The position numbers and the translations under genes are program-made. The notes under the pieces were generated by a model. It made no database searches and had not been told where the DNA came from. It worked only from the letters and a program-made list of their open reading frames with translations. A stretch of 64,000 nucleotides of DNA, from the NCBI RefSeq assembly GCF_026151205.1, contig NC_087077.1, positions 12,620,983 to 12,684,982 of the forward strand, read 5' to 3'. Every line of letters starts with the position of its first letter. The stretch's first letter is position 1. The stretch is from Bolinopsis microptera (Eukaryota; Ctenophora; Tentaculata; Lobata; Bolinopsidae). Below, in pieces: positions 1 through 10,741 of this stretch.

Positions 1-498
1 CCTGTTTTCATTGGACCGGGAGTGGAGGTAAACATTTTGGGAATACTGAAACTTGTGGGTGTCTGAAACATTCCTGTGTTATCCTGGTTATATTACTATT
101 GGAGCCGATAAATTCAGTATAATGAATGCCTAATGATAAGGCAAAATATTCTGACACCAGAACAAACGAAATTTTAACTGATGGGAAACAGTGTAGTACA
201 AATTTTATAAATGCTTGTTGAGAATGGAAGACACACTGCAACCCAGGAATAAACTACGAGGCTACCATCGCTCAATAATTGGTTTGGTATCGACGTTACA
301 TATTTTTCATTTCTGACCTTAAAGCAACCAATAAACTGACATTTCACAAGTAAAGATTATATCGTTCATTCTATATTATTAAATTGTGTTTATACTAGGA
401 TATAGTGTATAAATCACTCTGTTTGTAAAATTCCAGTACATTGTGCATAGCTTTGGGATACATTCTAAATTTTAAAGTATGTAGGAGACGCAGGAATG
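1..498. other. Left edge, no gene seen
   Basis: AT-rich sequence with no convincing exon on either strand. It would lie in the intron downstream of the minus-strand CEP112-like exon at 911-1305. Confidence 0.4.
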
Positions 499-919
499 TG
501 GTGAGTGTTACTTACAGGGGGCGGTGGGTGTTACTTACAGGGGCGGTGGGTGTTACTTACAGGGGGCAGTGAGTGTTACTTACAGGGGGGCGGTGAGTGT
601 TACTTACAGGGGGGCGGTGAGTGTTACTTACAGGGGGGCGGTGAGTGTTACTTACAGGGGGCGGTGAATGTTACTTGCAGGAGGGCGGTGAGTGTTGCTT
701 ACAGGGGGGGCGGTGATTGTTACTTACAGGGGGCGGTGAGTGTTACTTACATGGGGCGGTGAGTGTTACTTACAGGGGGGTGGGTGTTACTTACAGGGGG
801 CGGTGGGTGTTACTTACATGGGGCGGTGAGTGTAACTTACAAGGGGCGGTGAATGTTACTTACAGGGGGCGGTGAGTGTTACTTACAGGGATGTGGTGGG
901 TGTTACTTACAGGGGGGCG
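499..919. repeat. 23-bp minisatellite carrying splice-donor-like motifs
   Basis: About 18 imperfect units of roughly 22-24 bp. On the plus strand they are built around GTGTTACTTACAGGGGG. On the minus strand each unit reads CCCCTGTAAGTAACAC, and almost every unit contains GTAAGT, a near-consensus 5' splice site. The array begins exactly where the minus-strand exon at 911-1305 needs a donor, so the real donor is the first unit. Confidence 0.9.
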
Positions 920-1504
920 GTGAGTTGGACCTCTCAGTAAGCTGTTCAAGTCCTCGTCTGACTCCTCCTCTGACGTCATGACACTCAGGTCAGGCAATGA
1001 AGCTGTCTTCTTGGGACTGTAAGTCAACTTCCTTTTCCCTGAGTTCCTTCTACTGGAATCCTCTACTGAGGACTGCTTATCTGATGTACTGTCATAGTTG
1101 GATCCCTCGAGGAAGATGGTCATGTAAGTAGGCAAGGGGGCTAAAGGGTCTGATGGAGGGTTTCCTCTGAAGGGCTCGTCGACCACTCCCTTTTCTAGCA
1201 TTGTCTTCATGAGCCGAGCATATAAGTTCCTGGATTTTTTCCACAGAGGGTCTTTAGCATTGGGCTCATTTAACTTCTTGATCCAAGATGCTATTCTCTG
1301 CCTTTCTGAAAATGATTATAATCTATATAATGTGCAAATACATGACCTAAGCAGTATGCACATCGTGTAAAAACTATAATAAAATAGAACCATTAAAATC
1401 CGAATTTAAAAACAACTTACCCTCTCTTACGGGAAGTTTTAGAACTAAAGGTTTTAACTCAGACAGAAGCTCATCGTACAGTGTGTCATATGCTTTTTCC
1501 ATAT
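911..1504 (-). CDS. CEP112-like protein, DUF4485 N-terminal domain (partial, two exons)
   Basis: Two minus-strand exons, 1504-1421 and 1305-911, join in frame. The upstream exon ends in GAGG before GTAAGTTG. The next follows TTTTCAG and makes a Glu codon across the junction. The product contains LKPLVLKLP, then REERQRIASWIKKLNEP, then WKKSRNLYARLMKTMLEKGV and LPTYM. This is the order seen in the DUF4485 domain of CEP112 (CCDC46), a centrosomal coiled-coil protein. A Ser/Asp/Glu-rich tail follows (TSEEESDEDL). The frame is open to a strong donor at 910/909, inside the first minisatellite unit. The start exon was not found; the first visible exon begins in phase with an upstream codon ending in AT. 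The remaining exons lie beyond the left edge. The family call rests on remembered motif order, not an alignment. Confidence 0.72.
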
Positions 1505-1900
1505 CTAGAAAAGTGATAATCAATACAGCAATCAATTAAATTTGGCAGAACAATGACGGTTTTATCGGATTTATCTACTACGTCTACAACCACCTTTTTC
1601 ATAATCTGTTTATCTAGATAAACTGTCACAAAGATGAACTTTGTGACACGATATCGGCACCACCTTTTTTCGCTAGCCAGGCTTTACTCGAAGCCCCTTT
1701 ACTCAACATTCAGATTGAGGAACTATTTAAAAATATAACGCCAATTTCAACCGTCATAGTACCTTAGTTTTATTCATCTAGTAGTATAATATACGCCCCA
1801 ATTCCATTTTGTATTTTCCATACTGATCTCATATAGCTAGAATGAAAGGTAAATATTAAAACAAATTAGCCTTAGCACTTAGCAGCATCCCGGAGGAGTT

Positions 1901-2010
1901 TATAACACAAAACGCTGGCACACTTTTCAAAATTATTTTCAACTTTTCCCAGGCGTTGCGGGAAAAATTGAAATTTAATCCTTGTACGTGCCAGCGTTAT
2001 GTGTGTTATA
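1901..2010. mobile_element. Palindromic MITE-like element
   Basis: A 110-bp imperfect hairpin. TATAACACAAAACGCTGGCA at the left is matched in inverse by TGCCAGCGTTATGTGTGTTATA at the right. Complementary stretches TTTTCAACTTTTCCC and GGGAAAAATTGAAA flank a 9-base loop. It has no coding capacity. No target-site duplication could be fixed. Confidence 0.6.
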
Positions 2011-2176
2011 GTTCTCTCCTTTGTCATTGTGTAGACTGAACTATTTTTCGCTGCAGGTATCACAGCGAACAAACAATAGCAAAATGAATCTGACCAACCT
2101 CATGGGGAAAAGGGAATTGGTTAGAACAATGGATGATAGGGAGTGTAAACTGTAAATTCTTGAAATTATAACACAC

Positions 2177-2235
2177 AATAACACACAATTTTAGAAATGC
2201 ATTGATACGCAATACATTTCTAAAATATTGTGTTA
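2177..2235. repeat. Short inverted repeat
   Basis: ACACAATTTTAGAAATG and its inverse CATTTCTAAAATATTGTGT surround a spacer of about 15 bases. The sequence could form a hairpin or be a MITE remnant. No function is evident. Confidence 0.55.
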
Positions 2236-2500
2236 CTGAAATGTCAGCTGCATATTCTTTCAATATTTGAGGTGGCAATTTATCTGAGATTGTTCTGTGC
2301 ACCCGAACGAAGATTCTCTGGTTTTATTGAATATTCTGATTGTGAGAAATACTCCGAGTAACAGATTCTTCTTGCGTTAGAATTCTACATTTTTTGAACT
2401 TTTTGCATTTAATTCGTTCAGCCAACTTCACCACCAGCTGGTCAGAGCACTAGGTTTTGTTGCTAACTTTTAAAAACCATGTAACATTGTTCCTAACAAT

Positions 2501-3943
2501 ATGGTTTTATCAAAAGAACTTAGCATGAACTTGAAGAACTGCTGTGATGAGAGAACTAAGAACCTTGTTGTGGCCTCGTTCTGTATGTTTCTGTGTGTAT
2601 TTGCTGGTGGGCCATCCGCAGCACTTCAAAACATGGCCCTTGCTGAGAGCACAGACATCGACCTCTCAGTCGGATATTATTCTGGGGTGGTGAAAATGGC
2701 AGCATCTATCGTCACAGCAATCATTTTTCATCCAGTCTACAAACTGATTGGGATCAAGGTCACTGTACTGCTGTCCACTGTTCTGGTGACTGGCAACTAC
2801 TGGGTGATGATATGGATTGTGAATAAGAATATGATATACTTTGGAGCTGGTCTATCTGGAATTGGCTGGGGAGTTTTGTGGATCTTGTGGCCCATGGTTG
2901 TGGTTGACAAATCAGCAGGAGAGAAATCACAGAAGAATATGAGTTACTGGTTTATGGCAATGTCTAGCGGAATGGTGATGGGGGGATTGGCAAACTACTT
3001 TTACTTCCAAGGAGTGACAAAGATATCCTCAAAAAACAGGGTCTTGATCTACACAATATGTGTAGGAGTTACCATGTTTGCTAGTCTTGTAGCTGCTTTT
3101 GGGATCACTGACATAAAGAAAAGCTCAAAACGACATCAACCACTAAAAGATGAAGATATTGAAAACGTCCCCCAGGATGATTTAGATGATTTGGATGAAG
3201 TAACATACTCCACAAAGGAAGGGGAAGCAGAAGTGAAATTTATGATGCCTGGTAAACCATCTGGAGTGAATAAAGTCAAAGATTGGTTCAAAGTCATGAT
3301 TAAGAAAGCTGGATTGAAAGAAGGTCTTGATTGGTTCAAACTCATGATAAAGATTCCTGAATTCTGGCTTCTGGGCATCCCTCTTATTTACTGGGGATTT
3401 GTATGGGGATACTTCATAAAGATACTTCCTACAGCTACAGCATCCATTTCCGATAAAAGAAACCTTATTCCACTCACATCTGTGATAAATGGGGCATCTT
3501 TTCTAGTTGGAACGACAACTTGGAACCTTCTCTCAAAGATCACCAACAACATCTGTTGCATTTTATTTGCTTCAGCGATGCTCTTGGCATCAATCATACT
3601 TTCTATATTGGTGTTCCCGAAAGGTGCAGCCTCAGAGATTTTGGTACTTGGTTCAGCTGAGACCTACATCACACCGGACTCCATTCACGTTGTTGTGATT
3701 TGTGCTTTGATTGGGCTGGCTGACAGTGGAGTGAGCATCATTTACTATACAACAGCTGGACGGATTTACGGAGAAGGAACAACTCTGGGGTTTTCTCTGA
3801 ACAACATTGGCTTCTGTTCATTCTACATCTGTTCTATGTTTGCTCCTTCCTTGTTTGATCTCCATACCTACTGCTACTGTATGATTGCAGCGGTTGTTGC
3901 AATGTGCCTCGTATTTCCCTTAGGACTGAGAAAATACCTTTAG
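2501..3943 (+). CDS. Multi-pass MFS membrane protein, UNC93-like
   Basis: Intronless 480-aa ORF. It opens with a short cytosolic tail, then about eleven to twelve hydrophobic spans. A charged cytosolic loop lies at about residues 205-275. The first spans read FCMFLCVFAGGPSAALQNMA, then YYSGVVKMAAS, then GIKVTVLLST, then a Gly-rich span GAGLSGIGWGVLWI. This order (NLVVASF, ALQN, YYS, GxKxT, GxGWG) resembles the UNC93 branch of the major facilitator superfamily, whose members regulate channels or traffic receptors. The central loop contains a short internal duplication (DWFKVMIK and DWFKLMIK). A gene of this kind without introns, beside genes with 8-15 exons, suggests an old retrocopy or a lineage-specific intronless family. 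The start follows ACAAT and is the first ATG of the frame. A different MFS family remains possible. Confidence 0.65.
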   Translation: MVLSKELSMNLKNCCDERTKNLVVASFCMFLCVFAGGPSAALQNMALAESTDIDLSVGYYSGVVKMAASIVTAIIFHPVYKLIGIKVTVLLSTVLVTGNYWVMIWIVNKNMIYFGAGLSGIGWGVLWILWPMVVVDKSAGEKSQKNMSYWFMAMSSGMVMGGLANYFYFQGVTKISSKNRVLIYTICVGVTMFASLVAAFGITDIKKSSKRHQPLKDEDIENVPQDDLDDLDEVTYSTKEGEAEVKFMMPGKPSGVNKVKDWFKVMIKKAGLKEGLDWFKLMIKIPEFWLLGIPLIYWGFVWGYFIKILPTATASISDKRNLIPLTSVINGASFLVGTTTWNLLSKITNNICCILFASAMLLASIILSILVFPKGAASEILVLGSAETYITPDSIHVVVICALIGLADSGVSIIYYTTAGRIYGEGTTLGFSLNNIGFCSFYICSMFAPSLFDLHTYCYCMIAAVVAMCLVFPLGLRKYL

Positions 3944-4082
3944 AAGTTGATTCACGATGTCAATCCTGCACTGCACACTGCAAGCACAAAGAATATTGTT
4001 AGAGCAAATAATTTAAAATTTAGAGAAAATATGCTTGGCTTTGGTTAGCCATAACTTTTATTACCGCCTTGCTTTTAGATAA

Positions 4083-4179
4083 AATAAAAATAAGGTACCT
4101 CAAAAAAAACTACTTCATACTTACGCTATTCCATATATTATTTATTATTTGCTGTTGGGCTTTTTTATGAAAAAATAAA
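4083..4179 (+). terminator. Candidate poly(A) signals of the MFS gene
   Basis: AATAAA hexamers at 4083-4088 and 4174-4179 lie 140-235 bases after the stop codon of the MFS ORF, in AT-rich sequence. Confidence 0.4.
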
Positions 4180-4357
4180 ACAATGTCTTTTAAGTTTAAG
4201 TGTTAAGTAGTATTTCATATTTCGAGTGATTTCATGGTTTGTTTAAATGCACATTTTAATTTTTAATCAGTTCTAAAAGCTAAAAAGATTTTATCTAGAT
4301 TCATGAAGGTTAAATTTTAAACTGGGGGTTCTTATACGTGATACAATACTTTTAAGG

Positions 4358-4492
4358 ATGAATGGAGGGACTGATAGAAGGAAGAAGAGATCGGATAAAG
4401 TTGACAATCGCTTATACTCCCAGACGATGGGTGGTTCCTCTCCTGCTGCTGCTGCGACTCAACAAGGGGAAGGTTACGTACCGTACCCATGA
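4358..4492 (+). CDS. Short leader ORF of LINE-A (44 aa)
   Basis: An ATG at 4358 opens a 44-codon ORF rich in Lys/Arg, then Ser/Ala/Gln (SPAAAATQQGE). Its TGA overlaps the start codon of the long LINE-A ORF as ATGA (4489-4492). The layout would allow termination-reinitiation. It may also be 5' UTR sequence that happens to be open. I do not recognise a domain. Confidence 0.4.
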   Translation: MNGGTDRRKKRSDKVDNRLYSQTMGGSSPAAAATQQGEGYVPYP

Positions 4493-7012
4493 ATAAATTT
4501 ACCAAAGAGGTATGCCCTGTCTGTACAAAATTCATTTCCATTGGCCAATTCATTGCTGAATGTTGTAGGTGTGACTGTGCTATGCACCATAAATGCTATA
4601 CTAAATCCAGTACAAACAAAATATATGAAGATTTTTACTGCCCTAACTGTGTACACTTAGCAAGTACTCGTTACAATCCGTTTATATATGAAGATACTGA
4701 CTCTGAAAATAATAGTACTGACATTGATGAAACACTTGTAAACATCAACCGATTACTCAATAACTGTAACCCATATAGTGTTAAAGAATTTAATAAAACA
4801 TTTTGCAACCAAATGAACGAGTACTCATCATTATTATTTCAAAATATCGATGGTAATAAATCTAACTTTGATACTCTGGCAATAGAACTACAGAGATATA
4901 TGAAATTTTCGATCATTGCTTTAGCAGAAACAAATGAAGGCCCCGAATTAAGTGACCTTTACCAACTGACTGGATACAATAGTTTCTACCAAAACACTTT
5001 GCAAGATAAAAGAAAAGGCACTGGAGTCGCTCTTTATGTATGTGATACCCTCAGTGCTACAGTAAATGGCAATTTGTCCCATATATCTGAAAACCTAGAA
5101 ACTCTATTTGTTACGATAAGCAGCAAGAATACTCCGGTCACTGTTGGTGTAGTTTATCGCCCTCCAAGTGGTGATGTAAATGTTGCATTATTAGAACTCT
5201 CAGCAATTCTCGATAATTTGCCGAAATGCAGTTACCTGGCAGGTGATTTCAACATTGATCTACATAATAAGGATAATGCGATTGTAAAACGTTATGAGGA
5301 AGTCCTGTTCAGTAGAGGATTTTTTCCCCTAATATCTCTGCCAACTCATGAGAAGCCAGGTTGTAAAGCATCGTGTATTGACAATATTATAACTAACGAT
5401 GTAGAGAGTATAATAGCCTCAGGCACACTTACTGATCGTATATCCCACCACTCACCAGTCTTTCAAATATTTGAAAAGAGTATGGGAACCACTAAGAGTA
5501 GCCTAAAATATAAACAGTATTACGACTACTGTAAGTCTAATGTTACCTCTTTTGTAAAGGACTTAGAACATGAATTAGAGAATAAAGTAATTGAAAACTT
5601 CACGATATTTCATGATGTTTTCAAATGTAGTATCGATAAAACGTGTAAGTTGGCAACCCCTAAGTGTTCCAAAAGAACTACACAAAATAACCCATGGATT
5701 ACACCTGGGCTTATAGCCAAAATCAACCATCAGCACCAGCTCTATGACAATTGGGCTAAAGTTAGAAAGAAAAAATGTAAACTTGGTGAAACTGATTATA
5801 AAGGTGGAACATGTCAATGCTTGAAATGTTGTGAAAAACGTTCTAGATACAAAACTTATAAGGATTATAGAAGGATGGTTAAAAAAGATCGCAAAGATGC
5901 TCAAACTAAGTATTTCATGGGAAAATTTGCAGACACAAACGGTAATAGTAAGAAGACATGGGAACTGATTAATCAAATACGGGGCAAACAGAAACGGCAA
6001 ATAAAACCACTGTTTACTATAAACAATGAGAAGATAACCAATCGTAGAGTAATAGCCAATGAATTTAATAAGTATTTTGTTTCTCTAGCGTCTAATTTAA
6101 ACGGGGCATATAATGAAATTGGAGAACTAACTATTAACAATCTTCCTAGTTTTTATGACTACCTGCCTAGAGCAAACACGTCCAGTATTTTCATGAATGA
6201 CTGTACAGCTGACGAGGTTAGAATGATAATATCTGAACTGAAGAATGGGAAGTCATCCGACATCCCAATACACGTAGTTAAAGAATCGTCTAGAGTGATC
6301 TGTCCTATACTATCTTTATTATACAATGAATGCATGAGGAATGGAGTATTCCCAGATGATTTAAAGACTGGGAGAATCAGTCCGATCTATAAGAAGGATA
6401 ATGAGGAATTGCTGGAAAACTATAGGCCAGTATCAACCTTAGCTGTTTTTGGTAAGATATTTGAAAAAATTATTTACAACAGACTGTATAGCTTCTTTCA
6501 GTCCCAGAAAATGATTTACGAGAACCAGTACGGATTTAGAAAAAATCATTCCACAAGCCATGCCCTCAACTCCTCAGTGAATTACATAGAATCCTGTCTT
6601 AGCAAAAAACTGCATGTGCTTGGAATATTTATTGACCTATCTAAAGCGTTTGACACGATCTCACATGAAAAACTACTTAATAAGCTAGACAACTATGGAA
6701 TACGTGGAAACGCCAATAGACTCATCGCTAGTTATCTCTCTAATAGATATCAATATGTCTCTGTACTGGGCGAAGAGTCTGACAAGCTGCCTGTTCTCTT
6801 TGGAGTTCCACAAGGCTCTTGTCTCGGACCCCTGCTATTTATAATATATGTTAACGACTTATTTAGAACAACTGATCTGGGCAAGTTCATACTATTTGCA
6901 GATGACACAAACATATTTGTAGTAGATGAATGTAGAAAAAAACTGTATGAAAGAGCAAACGAAATTCTCCGTTTGTTACACCAGTACATGAAATGCAACC
7001 TATTACATATAA
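4489..7012 (+). pseudogene. LINE-A polyprotein, first part (zinc finger, endonuclease, RT); split by an insertion
   Basis: CR1/Jockey-like non-LTR retrotransposon ORF. Residues about 7-55 form a PHD-like Cys/His finger (CPVC, then CCRCDCAMHHKC, then CPNC). An apurinic-type endonuclease follows, with LAETNEGPE, GVVYRPPSGD, GDFNIDL and a C-terminal SHHSPVF. The reverse transcriptase has YRPVSTL, FIDLSKAFDTISH, GVPQGSCLGPLLF and the catalytic FADDTN. The frame is broken after codon 841 by a 7.1-kb insertion (7013-14157), which adds a short wrong tail and a stop at 7017. It resumes in the same phase at 14164. Removing the insertion leaves an open frame of 1123 codons including the stop, so the element was intact when it was hit. 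Confidence 0.88.
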
Positions 7013-9692
7013 TATAAACAAAAGCTCTAAGAAACAGATAGTAAACATAGTAAACATTTCTGTCCCCTAATCTTTCTCAAACAAAAGTCATGCAATTTGC
7101 ATACTTCTCCATTTAACTCTATTCTGAGCAATTAACGTTAAATAGTTTAAATCACATAAATTATTTAACGATAATTTTCGGACACTAAGGTCGTGTAGAA
7201 TCAGTGAGAAAAGGTTTGACTGCGGTCTTCCACGCCGCCCTTGAAGCTGTAAGGTGTTGACAGCAAAAACAAGCGACGAATAGGCAGGGCCATCTGTAGG
7301 CCCACGCAGTACATGTCCGAGCATCCTCCACCGACTACAAGCCACTTTAGCTGACAATGGTTCGCTATTGCAGCGTTTATACAAGTTCTTGTTGGAGATG
7401 ATGTGAGGGTATTTGTAATTCAAAATTGATCGCAGATGACGTCTGTGAGCAATAGCTAGTTTTTCCAATACTGATTTAGGGGCAGCCCAGCAAGATGAAT
7501 TGTACATTAAAACGGATACTACCAGAGCCTCATACAACAGAAGCCTCTTGCTCAGAGGGATCTTATGGTTCCAAGCTTTCTTGTATTTGTTAAACGCGGC
7601 ATATCCCAGACATATCCTTCTAGAGGTGTCCTCCTTACTACAAAGCATGGAGCCAAGCGTGATACTCTTTCTCCAGAGCTCGTTCCCTGCAATTGGCTTA
7701 CCCTGATCGTCTTTAGCTCCCTTTTCAGCTAAGTACACATGAGTGAAATCAGTTTTGTCTTCGTTAACGAAGAGATTCCAATCTTTAAGGACTTCTGTTG
7801 CAATAGGCAACAGCTCCCTCAGATTGTCTTCATCTTCATCATTGAAGTCGATATCATCAGCATACTCACTGTCAAGTGGAAGACCAATATCGGTAATAGG
7901 TGGGTTAGGCCTATTCGTTGCAGTTTCAAGCCTGTTACGGAGGTCACGCAAGGCACCCGCTAAGACAAGTGTGAACAAGCATCCAGACAGACAGTCACCT
8001 TGGAATGCACCGAGAAAACTCTGGAATTCAGCAGACAGTGTACCGTTGATGTTGACTTTGAGCTTGGTGTTGGAAAGCAAAAGTCTTACCAAACGGACTT
8101 CGTCATCATCACAGCCACACTCAACAAGAAGATCGAGGATGGTAGATCGTCGTATAGTGTCAAAGGCACTAGACATGTCAATCCCCATGCGATGGTATTC
8201 CCACCTCTTCCTCTGGACAACTGATAACATCACACGCTGGCACCATACAATGTCAGCACATGATCTACCCTGCTTGTAAGCACATTGCCATGGACCAGTG
8301 AAGGCATTGACTTTATTCTCAATTCTCTTCAAGGTTGCCATTGAAAGAATCTTTCTAACAGCATTTGAGAGAGTGAGGGGTCGTAGATTCTTCACTGGAC
8401 CAATGGGCTTATTTGGCTTCTGTAAGGGGGTAATGTTTGCCTGTCCAATGGGGTCAAGGTAGGAATTGGTCTCGAAGCTTCTATTGATAATGTCTGCAAA
8501 ACGTCTGTGTACTGATCCAGTAGAATACTTGAGAAGCTCATTAGGAATCCCATCTGGGCCGTTAGCTCGACCATTTTTGAGACTTCTAGCAGCTGATCCG
8601 ATTTCTTCACTAGTGAATGGCTTAACTAGTGGGCGAGGAGGTCCTACAAAAGGTTCTAAAGGTGCTTCATCACGAGTAAGTTGTTGCTCAAGGTACTTAG
8701 CAACTACGGCAGCTTTACCAGTGTCTGTTGCAATATTGCACCCTTGCTCATCATGAACACCAATACTAGAAGGGGCTTTACTTTTAGGTAAGTTCAGGGT
8801 TCGAACAGCTTCAAACATTTTCTTACTATCTGTTGTTGAACTGATGGTATTACAGATAGCATCAGCAGCAGCTGATCGTATGTTAGAAAGTCTCTGCTTG
8901 ATCTGATTGGTGAGGCAGTTAATAGATGATCTAAGTGAGGTTCTGTCTAAAGACTGGTTATCATTAAGCTGCTGTCTCAACAAGTAACGCTGGCTAGATA
9001 AGTTTTTCACCTCATCATCGTCGCTGCGATTACGTTTCCTGTGTCTGATGACACCAATTGACGATTTTGCAGCATCCTTTATGGACTCAAGTAAGCCATT
9101 CAAGTCTGAATTTGGATCCAGAGCAGAAACAGTGTTACTTAAGTTATCATCTAAGGATTGACGATATTTCACCTGAATGGTGGGGTTCGAGGTGAGTTCA
9201 GAGGTGTTGAACTTTAAGGATGACTTGGAGTGGCGTTTATAGCAAAGACAGATGTCCTTAAAATCTACTCTAGTGACAACAAATCTGTGATCAGAGTATG
9301 TCAAGGTGCCTGCATAAGATCTAGAATCTTGTAGCATTGGCTTCGACCTACTTCGACACAGGATGAAATCGATCTGAGAATAGACCGGGATCGTCTTTTT
9401 ACTATTTCGCCCGGCACTCCAGTCCTTCCTCCAGCCAGTGTAGGTGGTCGTATGTCGGGCAGGATGATAAAAACCAGTGTTGGAGGCAAAGAGGTCAAAT
9501 TCTGATAACAAGTCTAACAAGTTTTCTCCCATATCGTTGCGCAAACCCATACCATGTTTACCCATGAAACGACCAAAACCAAAGTCCTTATCTGAAGCAG
9601 TCATTTTTCCCAACTTTGAATTAAAATCTCCCAAAACAAATATCTCAACATTAGCAGGGACGTTTAGAGCGTCCCTAACTTGGCCGTAAAAA
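7013..9692 (-). mobile_element. LINE-B (RTE-like), 3' portion with RT
   Basis: Minus-strand RTE-like LINE inserted in LINE-A. The coding frame runs from 9692 down to a stop at 7088. It starts in the endonuclease (GDFNSKLGK, then IDFILCRSRS, then TYSDHRFVV). The RT region has GRANGPDGIPNELLK, then MGIDMSSAFDTIRR, then GAFQGDCLSG and YADDIDF. It ends in the RTE-type C-terminus (ISNKNLYKRCNSEPL, RWRMLGHVLRG, GRRGRPQSNLF). No stop interrupts it. The 75 bases after the stop are the 3' UTR. ATATAA at 7007-7012 and 14158-14163 is the target-site duplication. The frame is interrupted at GQV by LINE-C. Confidence 0.85.
9676..9692. repeat. Left target-site duplication of LINE-C
   Basis: TAACTTGGCCGTAAAAA occurs here and, identically, at 13964-13980. 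The 17-bp perfect duplication marks the exact ends of LINE-C (9693-13963) inside LINE-B. Confidence 0.93.
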
Positions 9693-9740
9693 AAAAGTTT
9701 TAATACTTTCAACACTACTATATAACAAATAATTTGAGGT

Positions 9741-10649
9741 ATGACACGCGGAAAGAGTACACGATCCAGAAATGTCAAGAGAAGTCCAGAAAAGATCGGT
9801 GGGACAACAGATAATGGTGAAATTGACGACGAAGAAGATCGCAGCTGTGAATGTAGAAAATATATTGAGGAGGAGTTTTCTTTGGCATGTGCAACTTGCG
9901 AAATGTACTGGCACTACTGCTGTGTTGGGCTTACAGGATTAACGCAGGAAGAAGGTGACCGCTTGACTAACTGGCGCTGCCAAAATTGCTTTATCTCCCC
10001 CCACATCAAGGGCACAAGGAGCCAGTCCACAAATCCAGACAGCGAAGAAACCAAGACCCTGAGAAATGTTATTAGAGAAGAACTTGAGGCCCTAACTCCG
10101 TGTATCAGAGGAATTGTTGAAGATTCTGTGAGTCATACCAGTTCTTCTAATGATTCATCTGAAAAACCAAAAGAAATCACAAAAATAGTGAACCAGGCTT
10201 TCAAATCCTGGGCAGATGTGACTGCAAATAGTCAAAAGAAAGTTATTGAAGAAATGAGCATACAGCAAGCTTCACAAAGTGTTGTCAGTAAAGTTCAGAC
10301 AAAGATGCACACTGATGCATATGAGCGGAATTTAAGGAAGCTCAATCTGTGTGTTTTGAATGTACCAGAGAGCAAGAAAGCTAACTCCAAGCTACGTCAG
10401 GAAGAGGACTCGAATTTCTGCAAGGAGACATTAAAGATTGAAAAAAGTGACTTTATCAGTTGCCATCGTGCAGGTAAAGTGGATTCAGACAAGCCAGACT
10501 CCTGTCGGCCATTGATCATCCAGACAGCTGACCAGGAGTCAGTTAACTATTATTCCAACCATGGCAAGGGCTGGAAAGAGTCATCATACTGGATAAATCT
10601 GGATCTCTGCAGAGCAGACCGAGAGATCCGTTTTTTAGCCAGAGAATAG
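9741..10649 (+). CDS. LINE-C ORF1, PHD-finger protein
   Basis: A 302-aa ORF beginning 48 bases after the element's 5' end. Residues about 32-80 form a PHD-type finger: CECRKYIEEEF, then CATCEMYWHYCCVGL, then WRCQNC. A helical, charged middle region follows. The segment LRKLNLCVLNVPESK, with later ISCHRAGK and RPLIIQT, looks like the RRM-like/CTD part of LINE ORF1 proteins, which chaperone the RNA. The TAG at 10647-10649 is followed in frame by a Lys/Glu/Arg-rich stretch of about 20 codons ending in TAA. The TAG may therefore be a recent nonsense change rather than the ancestral end. Confidence 0.82.
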   Translation: MTRGKSTRSRNVKRSPEKIGGTTDNGEIDDEEDRSCECRKYIEEEFSLACATCEMYWHYCCVGLTGLTQEEGDRLTNWRCQNCFISPHIKGTRSQSTNPDSEETKTLRNVIREELEALTPCIRGIVEDSVSHTSSSNDSSEKPKEITKIVNQAFKSWADVTANSQKKVIEEMSIQQASQSVVSKVQTKMHTDAYERNLRKLNLCVLNVPESKKANSKLRQEEDSNFCKETLKIEKSDFISCHRAGKVDSDKPDSCRPLIIQTADQESVNYYSNHGKGWKESSYWINLDLCRADREIRFLARE

Positions 10650-10741
10650 AGGAAGAAGAGGCGGGAAGAAGCAGAGAAGAAAAAGACAGAGAAGAAGGCG
10701 GAGAAGAAGTAAATAGCAGTAACAAAGAATGTAGTCAACCC

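Noticed and set aside
505-762. 85-codon ORF through the 23-bp minisatellite
   Set aside because: Repeat-encoded and antisense to a supported exon; no domain.
499-919. CRISPR-like array
   Set aside because: Units are contiguous without spacers and the genome is eukaryotic; the same holds for the 46-bp and 79-bp arrays.
7743-8279. 178-codon plus-strand ORF within LINE-B
   Set aside because: Shadow of the RT frame on the minus strand.
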